DNA of 64,000 nucleotides from positions 1 to 64,000 of the forward strand of contig JAZRDT010000009.1 in the NCBI GenBank assembly GCA_045660385.1. The letters are read 5' to 3'. The notes under the pieces were generated by a model. It did not search any database, had not been told where the DNA came from, and saw only the letters and a program-made list of their open reading frames with translations. The position numbers and the translations under genes are program-made. Source of the stretch: UBA1189 sp045660385. Its GTDB lineage: Bacteria > Bacteroidota > Bacteroidia > Bacteroidales > Bacteroidaceae. Of this stretch, positions 25,074-33,605 are shown piece by piece; within the stretch, counting starts at the first letter, position 1, and each line of letters opens with the position of its first letter.

Positions 25074-25562
25074 TTAATCTCTATAAACCTCGTCGCATAT
25101 CTTCTCGCAAAGTTTTTCGAGGTAGTGGCGGTCGGTTTCGTCGAAGGTGGCCAACGTGTCGCTGTCAATATCAAGTACGGCGCGTACGATACCATCAGCT
25201 ATGAGTGGAACAACGATTTCGGAGCGCGAACTACCGCTGCATGCGATGTGTCCGGGAAAGAGCTCCACGTCGGGTACCACCTGAGTGCAAGCTTTAGCCC
25301 ATGCTGTGCCGCATACGCCACGTCCATGTCGGATACGGTAGCAAGCTACGTCGCCTTGGAAAGGGCCGAGCACCAGTTGCTCGCCCTTCACCAGGTAGAA
25401 GCCTATCCAAAACCAACCGAAAGCCTGGCGCAGAGCGGCTGTCGTGTTGGCAAGTACGCTCACCTCTTCATGCTCATCGCTGATATAGGGAATGAAATCT
25501 TTGAGAAACTGCTCGTAGCGGGCAGCCTTGTCTATGTTCTGATAGTTGAATTGTGGTTCCAT
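25074..25562 (-). CDS. msrC: Free methionine-(R)-sulfoxide reductase (GAF domain)
   Basis: 162 residues, a single GAF domain. Reduces free Met-R-sulfoxide using thioredoxin, repairing oxidised methionine in the cytoplasm. Cys74, Cys84 and Cys108 have spacings of 10 and 24, the same as the catalytic Cys84/94/118 of the E. coli enzyme, within GPFQGDVACYRI, GVCGTAW and FPGHIAC. The SRSEIVVPL end of the site is intact. Only 3 nt downstream of the phosphorylase gene and so in its operon. A plain GAF sensor is unlikely given the three cysteines. Confidence 0.9.
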   Translation of the reverse strand: MEPQFNYQNIDKAARYEQFLKDFIPYISDEHEEVSVLANTTAALRQAFGWFWIGFYLVKGEQLVLGPFQGDVACYRIRHGRGVCGTAWAKACTQVVPDVELFPGHIACSGSSRSEIVVPLIADGIVRAVLDIDSDTLATFDETDRHYLEKLCEKICDEVYRD

Positions 25563-25565
25563 ATA

Positions 25566-26438
25566 TTAAATTCTCTCTACTACTTTTTCAATCAGATAGT
25601 CTATTGTACTCTTATAGCCTGTGTTCGCCTCCTTGGCGCGACGGTTGGCGATTACCATACACACGGTCATGGCCTTGTGCGCGAGTAGGGTAGACAAACC
25701 CGCAAGGGCCGAACCCTCCATCTCGAAATTAGTAATCAGGTGTCCTTCGTATTCAAAATTCATGATCTTCTCGTTCTGTTCGGGGTCTTCGAGCGGGATG
25801 CGTAGCTTGCGTCCTTGCGGACCGAAGAAACCACCGGCCGAGATGGTGATACCCTCCGTCATGTCACCCCGATTGATGCGTGCCAAAAGGTCGGCATCGT
25901 TGTCAATAACATAGGGCGCCCCCTTCTGAGGGTTCCACTGCATGTGGCGAGTAAAGGCTGCTTCGAAATCAAGGTCACACACCTCGTTACGTCCCGCATA
26001 GTAGTTGAGTAATCCGTCGAATCCGATGCTTTTACGCGAGCAAACGAAGGTGCCTACAGGTGTGTGGGGCTGCAAACCACCGCATGTTCCGATCCGTACC
26101 AGTTCCAATTGGCGGAAGTCCGATTTCTGGGTACGTGTGTCAAAGTCGATATTAGCCAGGGCATCGAGTTCATTGACAACGATGTCGATGTTGTCGCACC
26201 CTATCCCCGTGGAGAGTACGGTGATACGCTTCCCCTTATGACGTCCGGTGATCGTGTGGAACTCGCGACTGTGGATGTCACATTCGATTGAATCGAAGTG
26301 TGAGGCCACCAAAGCCACTCTGCCCGGGTCGCCCACGAGGATCACCTTCTGTGCCAGTTGATTGGGCTTGAGATGCAGGTGAAATACCGAACCATCCTCG
26401 TTGATGATAAGCTCCGATGGGGCGAAATAGGTGCTCAT
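25566..26438 (-). CDS. Nucleoside (uridine-type) phosphorylase
   Basis: 290 residues, PNP/UDP phosphorylase superfamily, cytoplasmic. Splits nucleosides with phosphate to base and ribose-1-phosphate. Phosphate-site motif GDPGR (36-40), VLSTGIGCDNIDIVVNEL, the RIGTCGGLQ loop, and the substrate-site NFEMEGSALAGL with its Glu. The long insertion (SAGGFFGPQGRKLRIPL) and size fit the Bacteroidales uridine phosphorylase-like group. The exact base is not settled by sequence. Middle gene of the run TPR protein, phosphorylase, fRMsr, with gaps of 3 nt. Confidence 0.85.
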   Translation of the reverse strand: MSTYFAPSELIINEDGSVFHLHLKPNQLAQKVILVGDPGRVALVASHFDSIECDIHSREFHTITGRHKGKRITVLSTGIGCDNIDIVVNELDALANIDFDTRTQKSDFRQLELVRIGTCGGLQPHTPVGTFVCSRKSIGFDGLLNYYAGRNEVCDLDFEAAFTRHMQWNPQKGAPYVIDNDADLLARINRGDMTEGITISAGGFFGPQGRKLRIPLEDPEQNEKIMNFEYEGHLITNFEMEGSALAGLSTLLAHKAMTVCMVIANRRAKEANTGYKSTIDYLIEKVVERI

Positions 26439-26441
26439 AGG

Positions 26442-27863
26442 TTAGTTATTGTAATTGATTTCGGTGTTTCGTATCATCATCTCCATGCCGCTCACCTCGG
26501 TTTCCAGCAACTCTTGTTGCTGTTCCATGCGTAGCAGTTCTTCGGTCATGCTCTCGCGCTCGCTCTTTGTGGCACGCGTATACCGTATGCGTTGTTCTTC
26601 CAGTTTCTGGGTCAACAGCTTGAGCGACTTCATTTTGTTTTGCCAGTCGGTGAAGAGTTGCCGTGCTTCGGGACTCTTGAAGTCGTTTACGTGGTGATAG
26701 TCTGTGAAGTCATTGATGACGAAAGTGGATGCCGCCCCCTTCTCCTCCTTTGGAGTTTGCAGGCTCAGCATGAACAGAGCATGTTCGGCCTGGCTTACTA
26801 CTTCGCTATCGGTTTGTGTGGCAGCTATGCTGTAGATATGTGCCGCATTGATGATGTCCATCTTGTTGTCCGACTCAAAATCGTAATATTCTTTCTTCTC
26901 ATTGAGCACGTAAGTGTATATACATACCAGGCTGTCGGGAAGGTTGCGATCGGTAGCAAACCATCCCAAACCGTTAATCTCATCAATCGCCATCATGTAG
27001 TCATTGCCTGTAGAGTTGAAAGGCATGCCCACGTTTTCGGGTAAGAGGTAGCGATCCGTGCTGGTGTTGAAGCGTGTGATATAGATGTCATATCCGCCCA
27101 GTCCCTCCAAGCTGTTGTTGGCAAAGTAGATGGTCATTCCGTCCGATAGCATGAAAGGGTAGTTGTTGTCACCATCAGGCATACCATTCAGGGGCGCAGG
27201 CTTGCTCCAACCATCGAGCATCTTGTAGCGCATGTAGAGTTGCAGTTTGCCAACCTCATCAATGTCGCTGTAGTAAATCTTGTCGAGCATCTCAGTGCGA
27301 TAGGCAGTGCCCTCGGTGCTCTTGCACTCTGTGATGACCTGTTGGGTAGTGCTGATGCTGCCACTCTCATGCCCAATGTTGTAGGCACTGAGGAAACTAT
27401 CCTTCGGCATCACCACACTATCAACGATTATTACCTTCTCAACACGTTTCAAGTATTTGAGTTCGTGAGTGATTCGCTCAAGTTTTTGGGTATATTGTAC
27501 GAACCGCTCATCGGCTGGGTCCACCTTGTCAAGGTAAATCTCATAGTACTCTATAGCCTGTTCATACTCGCCATCGGCAGCATAGTAGTCACCCATGTAT
27601 CGATAGGCATTTTCTACATCGCTTTCCACCGCCTTCTTCAGATACGGCAAAGCCTTGTCATGCTCACCCGTTTCGTTCAGGCACACACCATACCAGTAAT
27701 TCATGCTTCCGCTCTTGGGGTTCCCCTTTATTAGTTTGGCAAACACGGGCTTGGCCTTTTCGTATTCTCCTGCAGCAAACCATTTTCTGGCCTGTGTCTG
27801 GTTTTGTCCGAATGCCGTGAGGCTCATGAATAGCACCAAGGCAAGCAATATATGTCTTCTCAT
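26442..27863 (-). CDS. Exported TPR and WD40-like (PD40) repeat protein
   Basis: 473 residues from ATG 27863 with signal peptide MRRHILLALVLFMSLTAFGQ; the open frame upstream to 28013 has no support. Three or so TPR units lie at 20-130 (KWFAAGEYEKAKPVF, YWYGVCLNETGEHDKALPYL, YYAADGEYEQAIEYY). A PD40-like region follows (PFMLSDGMTIYFANNSLEGLGGYDIYITR), then a coiled-coil tail rich in Gln and Glu. The plan resembles PorE/GldN-neighbour or Tol-Pal-associated scaffold proteins, without the OmpA-like domain. No function assigned. First gene of a three-gene operon. Confidence 0.78.
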   Translation of the reverse strand: MRRHILLALVLFMSLTAFGQNQTQARKWFAAGEYEKAKPVFAKLIKGNPKSGSMNYWYGVCLNETGEHDKALPYLKKAVESDVENAYRYMGDYYAADGEYEQAIEYYEIYLDKVDPADERFVQYTQKLERITHELKYLKRVEKVIIVDSVVMPKDSFLSAYNIGHESGSISTTQQVITECKSTEGTAYRTEMLDKIYYSDIDEVGKLQLYMRYKMLDGWSKPAPLNGMPDGDNNYPFMLSDGMTIYFANNSLEGLGGYDIYITRFNTSTDRYLLPENVGMPFNSTGNDYMMAIDEINGLGWFATDRNLPDSLVCIYTYVLNEKKEYYDFESDNKMDIINAAHIYSIAATQTDSEVVSQAEHALFMLSLQTPKEEKGAASTFVINDFTDYHHVNDFKSPEARQLFTDWQNKMKSLKLLTQKLEEQRIRYTRATKSERESMTEELLRMEQQQELLETEVSGMEMMIRNTEINYNN

Positions 27864-27899
27864 TTCGCTTATGTATATATAGTATAGGGCGAAGATACG

Positions 27900-27907
27900 C
27901 AAATTTA
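27900..27907 (-). promoter_or_regulatory. Promoter (-7 box) of the TPR, phosphorylase, fRMsr operon
   Basis: TAAATTTG on the minus strand, exact TAnnTTTG match, 36 nt before the start at 27863. It supports the shorter N-terminus of that gene. Confidence 0.6.
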
Positions 27908-27961
27908 TTGGTATAGCGACACAAAACGCCCCACAATTTATGAAATTTATGCATTTTGGCG

Positions 27962-27969
27962 TAATTTTG
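27962..27969 (+). promoter_or_regulatory. Promoter (-7 box) of the ttcA-like gene
   Basis: TAATTTTG, exact match, 20 nt before the ATG at 27990. Confidence 0.6.
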
Positions 27970-27989
27970 CATCCTGTAACTTTCAATCT

Positions 27990-28736
27990 ATGGCACAGCG
28001 CACTGAAGAACAACTACTCATGCACCGCCTCCGCCACAAGTTTCACAAGACAGCGGCAGAGTATGCCCTCATTGAGGAGGGCGATCGCATCCTCATAGCC
28101 GTTTCGGGCGGAAAAGACTCCCTGGCCTTGCTTGAGCTCATGGCAGTCCGCGTGCGTGTGCTCAAGCCCCGCTTCAGCATTGTGGCGGCCCATGTGGTGA
28201 TGACCAATATCCCCTATCAGTCCGATACGGAGTATCTGGTTAATTTTGCTCGCCAGTTGGGGGTCGAACTGCACGTGGTGGAAGCCTCGTTCGATGCCAC
28301 GGGCGATACCCGCAAGTCGCCCTGCTTCCTCTGTTCCTGGAATCGTCGCAAGGCCCTTTTCGAGACCGCCAAGAGGTTCGGTTGCAATAAGATTGCCCTA
28401 GGCCACCATCAAGACGACGTGCTGGTGACCCTGCTCATGAACATGACCTTCCAGGGCGCCTTCTCCACCATGCCTCCCGCATTGAAAATGGACAAGTTCG
28501 ACATGACCATCATTCGTCCCCTCTGCCGCATCGAAGAGCGTGACATCCAGCGTTTGGCAGAGTTGCACGAATACCGAAAACAACGGAAGAATTGTCCTCA
28601 CGAACATACCTCGAATCGTAGCCGCATGGCCGAAGTGCTTGCCACCCTCGAAGCGATTAACCCCGAAGCCCGCTACAACCTGTGGGGTAGCATGACCAAC
28701 ATTCAGGCCGACCTGCTGCCGCCGAAGATTGACTAA
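27990..28736 (+). CDS. ttcA: TtcA/TilS-family ATP pyrophosphatase (probable tRNA 2-thiocytidine synthetase)
   Basis: 248 residues. PP-loop SGGKDS at 39-44, CFLC (Cys112, Cys115) and the GHHQDD motif with KIALGHH before it, the pattern of TtcA, which thiolates C32 of some tRNAs using an Fe-S cluster. A third cysteine near the C-terminus, in NCPHEHTSNRSRM, matches the ordinary TtcA layout. TilS is less likely because its extra domains are missing. Single gene. Confidence 0.85.
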   Translation: MAQRTEEQLLMHRLRHKFHKTAAEYALIEEGDRILIAVSGGKDSLALLELMAVRVRVLKPRFSIVAAHVVMTNIPYQSDTEYLVNFARQLGVELHVVEASFDATGDTRKSPCFLCSWNRRKALFETAKRFGCNKIALGHHQDDVLVTLLMNMTFQGAFSTMPPALKMDKFDMTIIRPLCRIEERDIQRLAELHEYRKQRKNCPHEHTSNRSRMAEVLATLEAINPEARYNLWGSMTNIQADLLPPKID

Positions 28737-28818
28737 TGCAAGTCATTAACCTAACTTGTGGAGGCTACAGAAACAAGAAACACAATAGCAGAGAAGGAAA
28801 AGATTTCCATAACTGGCC

Positions 28819-28998
28819 ATGACGGCACGCAGCTTTTCCAATGGTGTAGAAAATATTTTCTATTTTGATGAAACGCTCTATTCCCGTTATTGTGATTATG
28901 AGGACCGCTCTACCTTGGATGCTTGCCTCGTACATGACATATTCGGGTCCGAGGTGGTGCTGGTAGGTTATTGTTTTCCTACACTTTGTAATGATTAA
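28819..28998 (+). CDS. Hypothetical 59-residue ORF, doubtful
   Basis: Begins MTARSFSNGVENIFYFDE and ends VLVGYCFPTLCND before TAA. No recognised domain, no signal peptide, rich in Tyr, Asp and Cys (four Cys). No promoter box directly in front. Composition is like coding sequence rather than the AT-rich gaps, so it may be a small gene or a decayed remnant of a longer one. Confidence 0.3.
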   Translation: MTARSFSNGVENIFYFDETLYSRYCDYEDRSTLDACLVHDIFGSEVVLVGYCFPTLCND

Positions 28999-29040
28999 GA
29001 AAAAAGTAGGGACAAGTTTTGTATTTCATCCGTTTATTCC

Positions 29041-29048
29041 TACCTTTG
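29041..29048 (+). promoter_or_regulatory. Promoter of the large lipoprotein operon
   Basis: TACCTTTG, exact -7 match, 49 nt before the ATG at 29098. Just after it, TTTGCATTCATTGCAAAG (29045-29062) is an inverted repeat (TTTGCA/TGCAAA) at the transcription start. Confidence 0.65.
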
Positions 29049-29097
29049 CATTCATTGCAAAGTGAATGATAACACACACGAAATAAATATATTTTTT

Positions 29098-32000
29098 ATG
29101 TATAGAAAAACGCATCATTTGGTATTGTTGGGGACGATATGTCTCTTGTGTTCGTGTATAGACAATACATACGACTTGAAGAATAAAGAGATATCTTTGG
29201 ATATGGCAATCGAGGGTAACAAGATTGCTCTTCCTTTGGGTAACTTAAAACCTATCCTTTTGGATTCGATGCTTGATATTGAAGGCCAGGAGATGCTGAA
29301 GGAGATAAACGGAGTGTATAGTATTGTCCATTCTGATTCCATAGGTTCGATAGGTGTTGATTTGGGTGATATTGCGATTGCATTGGATCCGATGACCTTT
29401 AATAAAGAATTCAACTTCACGGAGACTGGAGTTGAAATTGACGAAATCGTGATGCCTGGCAAACATGAGATTGTCGAGTTTCACGTAACGGATGTCTCAA
29501 TCGAGGAAATCAATGAATCGTTGCCTCATTTGCGGAAGAAGAGTGATCTTGATGTGTTGCATTCCGACCTGATTGATAAGTTGGGAACCCCCTCTTTCCC
29601 CTCATCAATAGTATATTCAAAAGAGGTGTTTACCATGCCGGAACAGAATGTAGATGTTGACCTTGAATACCTTTTGCCCAAAGAGGTGAAGAACTTTCAT
29701 GAGATACAGGTGATGAACAATTCTACTAGAGCTGAGGGTGCTGGAGCTATCGTGCAGTTCAAGATTACTCACCCGCATATTTTGAACAATCTGGAAAAGA
29801 GTTTCTCGTTTCAGCTCAAGTTCCCCAGGTCATTTGATGTATCGTTATATCCTGAAGCGGAGAACGCTGATAACTACCAACTTGCCGATCAGGTTCTGAC
29901 AGTGACCAAGATGCCAGTGAAGGACGACGTCTCCTATATTGAGTTTTACTTTAATGGTTTTACGGGACTTGACGATGAGACTTTCTATGCAAGCCGAGTT
30001 GGTTCGGATGGTCTCGACGAGCGCTTGTTCGTATTGGATGATGTGTTGTCGTATTCGTTCGACTATTACGTCGATGGTAATGTGGAGGTGTCTTCATCGG
30101 TGGATATTGAAGATTTCAGATTGGGTATTGAATTGAATGCTGTTTTGGGTCTTTATGATGTGATTGGAGAAACCAATCCCATCGAATTTGATTTTGACGA
30201 CGAGTGTATCACCTTCTCTACAGAGATTGACGAACTTGAATATATCAGCGAGGTGAAGTATGTACGTCTTGATCCTCACGTAAGCCAAGTAAGTCTGACT
30301 ATTGATATGCCATCGACCTTTGCTCCTTTCGAACTCAATCATGGCGAGTCATTTAAGATTCATCTGCCTGAGTTCCTCTATCTTAACGAGCAACTTACAA
30401 CCATTCCCGAAGGTATGTCGTATGACAAGGAAAGTCATACGATCCATATATTGGATGACGATGCGCTTGACCATTCTGCCGTGGTATTGGCTCTCGACTC
30501 AATCTCTATCAATAAGAAGGTAGAAAATGGTTGTGTGGCCATGTCTGGTTCAGCTCGCCTGACAACTGGCGGTAGCGTGTTCCTCGCCTCCAAAAAGACT
30601 TCGCTCCGCAATGATTTGCCTGCGTTGCGCGACAAAAAGATTCACTTTGATTTGCAGGAAACCCATTTCGTTGTCGATGAAATTGTCGTCGTGTCAGAAA
30701 CTCTCTCCGAGTCCCTGCATGAATCCTTCCCATTGGACATCTATGAACCTATTGAGGAGGGTCTTGGTAGAATATACTCTATAGATTTCAAGGAAGATGT
30801 ATCCATGGAATTGGTACTTGAATTGCGAGGGATTGAGGATGCGAAGGGTGCGTTGGACCTCAAGCTTGATGTAGCGCTTCCTCCATTCATCTGCGTGGAA
30901 TCGGATGATGCTGATGTCGTGACTGACGACGGCATGCTTAGCATTCGCACAAAGTATATAGCAGGTGAAACATTCAGGAAGAGTCTCAAAATTTCCAAAC
31001 TTGACTTCACCAAGCTTCCTCAGGGATATCTTGCTCCTACGATTGATAACGGTAAACCTTATCTTGCATATCTCGATTCTGTGGAGGTCGATGCAACCGC
31101 CAGCATTGATCGTATTGAGGTGAGTAGTGATATCCTGACAAAAACGGGCGAGGTTGATCTTGCCGTATCCATCAGTCCTATCGTGGTGGGATGCGTCGAA
31201 GGTCTCTATAACGGCGATTTGGGAAAGGTGAGCGAGTCTTTTGACTTGGATTTGAGCGAGAACCTTGCTTTCTTGAAGGATGAAAGAAATGGGTTGACAC
31301 TCTCGGAACCGCAGATTATGCTCCAATTGGAGAATACCCTCCACGTACCCCTCAGTGTGGATGTTGTTATCGCTGGTAAGGATGAGAATGGAGAGGTGAT
31401 AGAAACCTCCCATATCGTGCTTGAAGATTTGGCAATTACACCTGCAGCCTATGATGAGACTACAGGTTCCATCACTCCTGACTCCACCAAATACCTCTTT
31501 GCTGTTCGTGAGGAACAACAGATGCAGGGATTTACAACTGTTGTCGTTCCCGAACTGGCAACTTTGTTGAAGAGGATTCCTCATTCAGTATCCTTGGAGT
31601 TAGTGCCGGTAATAGATACCGATGCCGTTCACCGAGTAGATTTGTCGCAACCCTTACAAATCAGTGGCGATTATAGTGTTGTAGTACCATTGAAATTCGA
31701 CGATTTGTGCGTGAGTTACACCGATACGGTTTGTGGACTCAACTTGGATATGGAGAATCTTGATGAGTTCCTCAGCAATGTAGAATTCAGTGTATATATG
31801 GATGTTAATAACACCATGCCTATTGGTCTTGATGTAGAACTCGTTCCGATTGATATATCGGGCAAGTGTATGTCGAATCTTGCTGTTGATCCTATCAGTG
31901 TCAAGGCTGGCAATGGTGCTCCCATCGCTGCTTCGTCACAGTTTGAGGCCCTCACAATCAATGCAGAATGTGCAGGAAACTTCGATTTAAGAGGTTTTGA

Positions 32001-32145
32001 TGGTATCATCTTTAACATCACAGCCAAGGCGAACGAGACAATCGGAGGTGCTGCTATCAAACCTGAACAGGGTATACACGTCAAGAATATCGTGGTTGAG
32101 TTGCGTGGCGATATTGAATTTGATTTGAACGAATTGGACATTTAA
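29098..32145 (+). CDS. Very large predicted lipoprotein, repeated beta domains, function unknown
   Basis: 1015 residues from ATG 29098 (MYRKTHHLVLLGTICLLCSC); the open frame starts 12 codons earlier, beside the promoter. Lipobox ends at Cys20, followed by IDNTYDLKNKEISLDMAIEG. The rest is acidic, cysteine-poor and strand-rich, without membrane helices. Related phrases recur (DLSENLAFL, LDLKLDVALP, VELRGDIEFDLNELDI; VAIPLGNL-like beginnings), suggesting several tandem beta-sandwich units. Its stop is 17 nt before the DUF5723 start, so the two are one transcript. A pairing of such a lipoprotein with DUF5723 is, from memory, common in Bacteroides. No enzyme motif seen. Confidence 0.78.
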   Translation: MYRKTHHLVLLGTICLLCSCIDNTYDLKNKEISLDMAIEGNKIALPLGNLKPILLDSMLDIEGQEMLKEINGVYSIVHSDSIGSIGVDLGDIAIALDPMTFNKEFNFTETGVEIDEIVMPGKHEIVEFHVTDVSIEEINESLPHLRKKSDLDVLHSDLIDKLGTPSFPSSIVYSKEVFTMPEQNVDVDLEYLLPKEVKNFHEIQVMNNSTRAEGAGAIVQFKITHPHILNNLEKSFSFQLKFPRSFDVSLYPEAENADNYQLADQVLTVTKMPVKDDVSYIEFYFNGFTGLDDETFYASRVGSDGLDERLFVLDDVLSYSFDYYVDGNVEVSSSVDIEDFRLGIELNAVLGLYDVIGETNPIEFDFDDECITFSTEIDELEYISEVKYVRLDPHVSQVSLTIDMPSTFAPFELNHGESFKIHLPEFLYLNEQLTTIPEGMSYDKESHTIHILDDDALDHSAVVLALDSISINKKVENGCVAMSGSARLTTGGSVFLASKKTSLRNDLPALRDKKIHFDLQETHFVVDEIVVVSETLSESLHESFPLDIYEPIEEGLGRIYSIDFKEDVSMELVLELRGIEDAKGALDLKLDVALPPFICVESDDADVVTDDGMLSIRTKYIAGETFRKSLKISKLDFTKLPQGYLAPTIDNGKPYLAYLDSVEVDATASIDRIEVSSDILTKTGEVDLAVSISPIVVGCVEGLYNGDLGKVSESFDLDLSENLAFLKDERNGLTLSEPQIMLQLENTLHVPLSVDVVIAGKDENGEVIETSHIVLEDLAITPAAYDETTGSITPDSTKYLFAVREEQQMQGFTTVVVPELATLLKRIPHSVSLELVPVIDTDAVHRVDLSQPLQISGDYSVVVPLKFDDLCVSYTDTVCGLNLDMENLDEFLSNVEFSVYMDVNNTMPIGLDVELVPIDISGKCMSNLAVDPISVKAGNGAPIAASSQFEALTINAECAGNFDLRGFDGIIFNITAKANETIGGAAIKPEQGIHVKNIVVELRGDIEFDLNELDI

Positions 32146-32162
32146 TGCAGGAGGATATTATT

Positions 32163-33596
32163 ATGAGTAAGATAAGATATACTATATTGTTGTTGGTAGC
32201 TTGTGTACTTTTTGTCGGAGGCGCAAGTGCGCAGACCGCCAAATCGGCCTATTTCCTTGAAGGTGCATTCCACAACTATCAGTTGAATCCAGCCATGCAG
32301 GCTGAACGTCCCTTCTTCTCGGCGGCATTAGGAAACTGGGCGCTTAAGACAAACGGTAACTTTGGCCTGTCGAACTTCCTGTATCCCTATGGCGACAATC
32401 AGCTCACTACATTTATGAGCAGCAGCGTGTCGGCCGACGAATTCTTGGGCAGACTCCCCCAGTCGTTACAGTTGTCTACCGAATTGGGCTCTACGCTTTT
32501 CGCTGCAGGTTTCCGTTTGTTGGGAGGCTACACCACTTTCAGTCTTACAATGAATTCGACCTCATCGTTCAATATGCCCCGTGGCTTCTTTGAATTTGCC
32601 AAGAAAGGCTTTCAGGAAGATCACTATAGCTTCTCGGGCATCAATGTGAATACGATGAACTATGCCGCCTTCACGTTGGGCTATTCGCATCAGATTGTCG
32701 AGGGTCTGCGAGTGGGTGTCAATGCCAAGTACCTTGTGGGGTTGGCCTATGCCAATCTTCATGTGGATAAACTCAATATACAGATGAATGAGGATAAGTG
32801 GTTGGTCGAGACACATGCATCGGCCGAGGCTGCTTTCTATACCGAGGTTTCAGTTGATGCGGGTCCTATGGACGACTTGAACGAACCGCGCGTACCTATG
32901 GTTGACGCATTCGAAAACATGGAAACCATCAACTATTCTAATGTGATGTCGGCTCTGAAACCCGCAGCTCGAGGCTTTGCGTTCGACTTGGGTATCGAGT
33001 ATGACATGGAGTCAATTATCAAGGGACTCACCGTATCGGCATCACTTGTAGATGTGGGTGGAATCAACTGGAAATATGTTACAAAAGCTAGTTTGAAAGA
33101 CTCCAAGGTTGAGTTCGATGGCATCGACGAAATCGATCCTAACGATTTTGAAGGCTCAATCGAGAAGGAGGTTGAGGCTATCACTGCCGATCTTGAAGAG
33201 ATGTTTGCAGTGCCGTATTGTCATGGCACCACCTCGGGCACTACCAAGTTAAGCCCTGTGATGTATCTTGGTGCTGAATATGAGATGCCCTTCTATCGTC
33301 CCTTGTCGTTTGCTGTGCTCTATGGCAAGCGCTTTGCTGCCTATGGAGGTTGGGACGAGGTGCGTGGCTATTGCAATATCGCTCCGTTGAAGTGGTTGGA
33401 GTTCTCGGCCAATGCCGCATACTCTACCTATGGCGCTTCATGGGGTTGGATGTTCAATTTCCATCCTAAGCTCTTCTCTTTCTTTGTTGGAAGCGATTTT
33501 ATGATTACCAAGGTGACTCCTCAGTATATACCTGTAAACAATATGAATGGGCATATCACCATTGGTGTCAACAAACCATTAGGAAAGCGAAAGTAA
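32163..33596 (+). CDS. DUF5723-type outer-membrane protein
   Basis: 477 residues from ATG 32163 (MSKIRYTILLLVACVLFVGGASAQ signal region). The body, SAYFLEGAFHNYQLNPAMQAERPFF and later GLRVGVNAKYLVGLAYANLHVDKL and LGAEYEMPFYRPLSFAVLYGKRF, is of outer-membrane barrel type, like the FadL/PorV-like families, and I recognise the N-terminus as DUF5723. It does not end in Phe (GKRK). Likely partner of the lipoprotein encoded just upstream. Function unknown. Confidence 0.75.
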   Translation: MSKIRYTILLLVACVLFVGGASAQTAKSAYFLEGAFHNYQLNPAMQAERPFFSAALGNWALKTNGNFGLSNFLYPYGDNQLTTFMSSSVSADEFLGRLPQSLQLSTELGSTLFAAGFRLLGGYTTFSLTMNSTSSFNMPRGFFEFAKKGFQEDHYSFSGINVNTMNYAAFTLGYSHQIVEGLRVGVNAKYLVGLAYANLHVDKLNIQMNEDKWLVETHASAEAAFYTEVSVDAGPMDDLNEPRVPMVDAFENMETINYSNVMSALKPAARGFAFDLGIEYDMESIIKGLTVSASLVDVGGINWKYVTKASLKDSKVEFDGIDEIDPNDFEGSIEKEVEAITADLEEMFAVPYCHGTTSGTTKLSPVMYLGAEYEMPFYRPLSFAVLYGKRFAAYGGWDEVRGYCNIAPLKWLEFSANAAYSTYGASWGWMFNFHPKLFSFFVGSDFMITKVTPQYIPVNNMNGHITIGVNKPLGKRK

Positions 33597-33605
33597 TATA
33601 TTGTC

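Larger units (their letters stand above)
28737..29097. other. Gap before the large lipoprotein gene
   Basis: 361 nt. It contains the doubtful 59-codon ORF at 28819-28998 and the promoter at 29041-29048. I see no hairpin terminator for ttcA and no RNA gene. Confidence 0.5.

Noticed and set aside
30694..31584. 296-codon open frame on the minus strand opposite the large lipoprotein gene
   Set aside because: No promoter, no signal and no domain; the plus-strand frame continues through it with coherent lipoprotein sequence.
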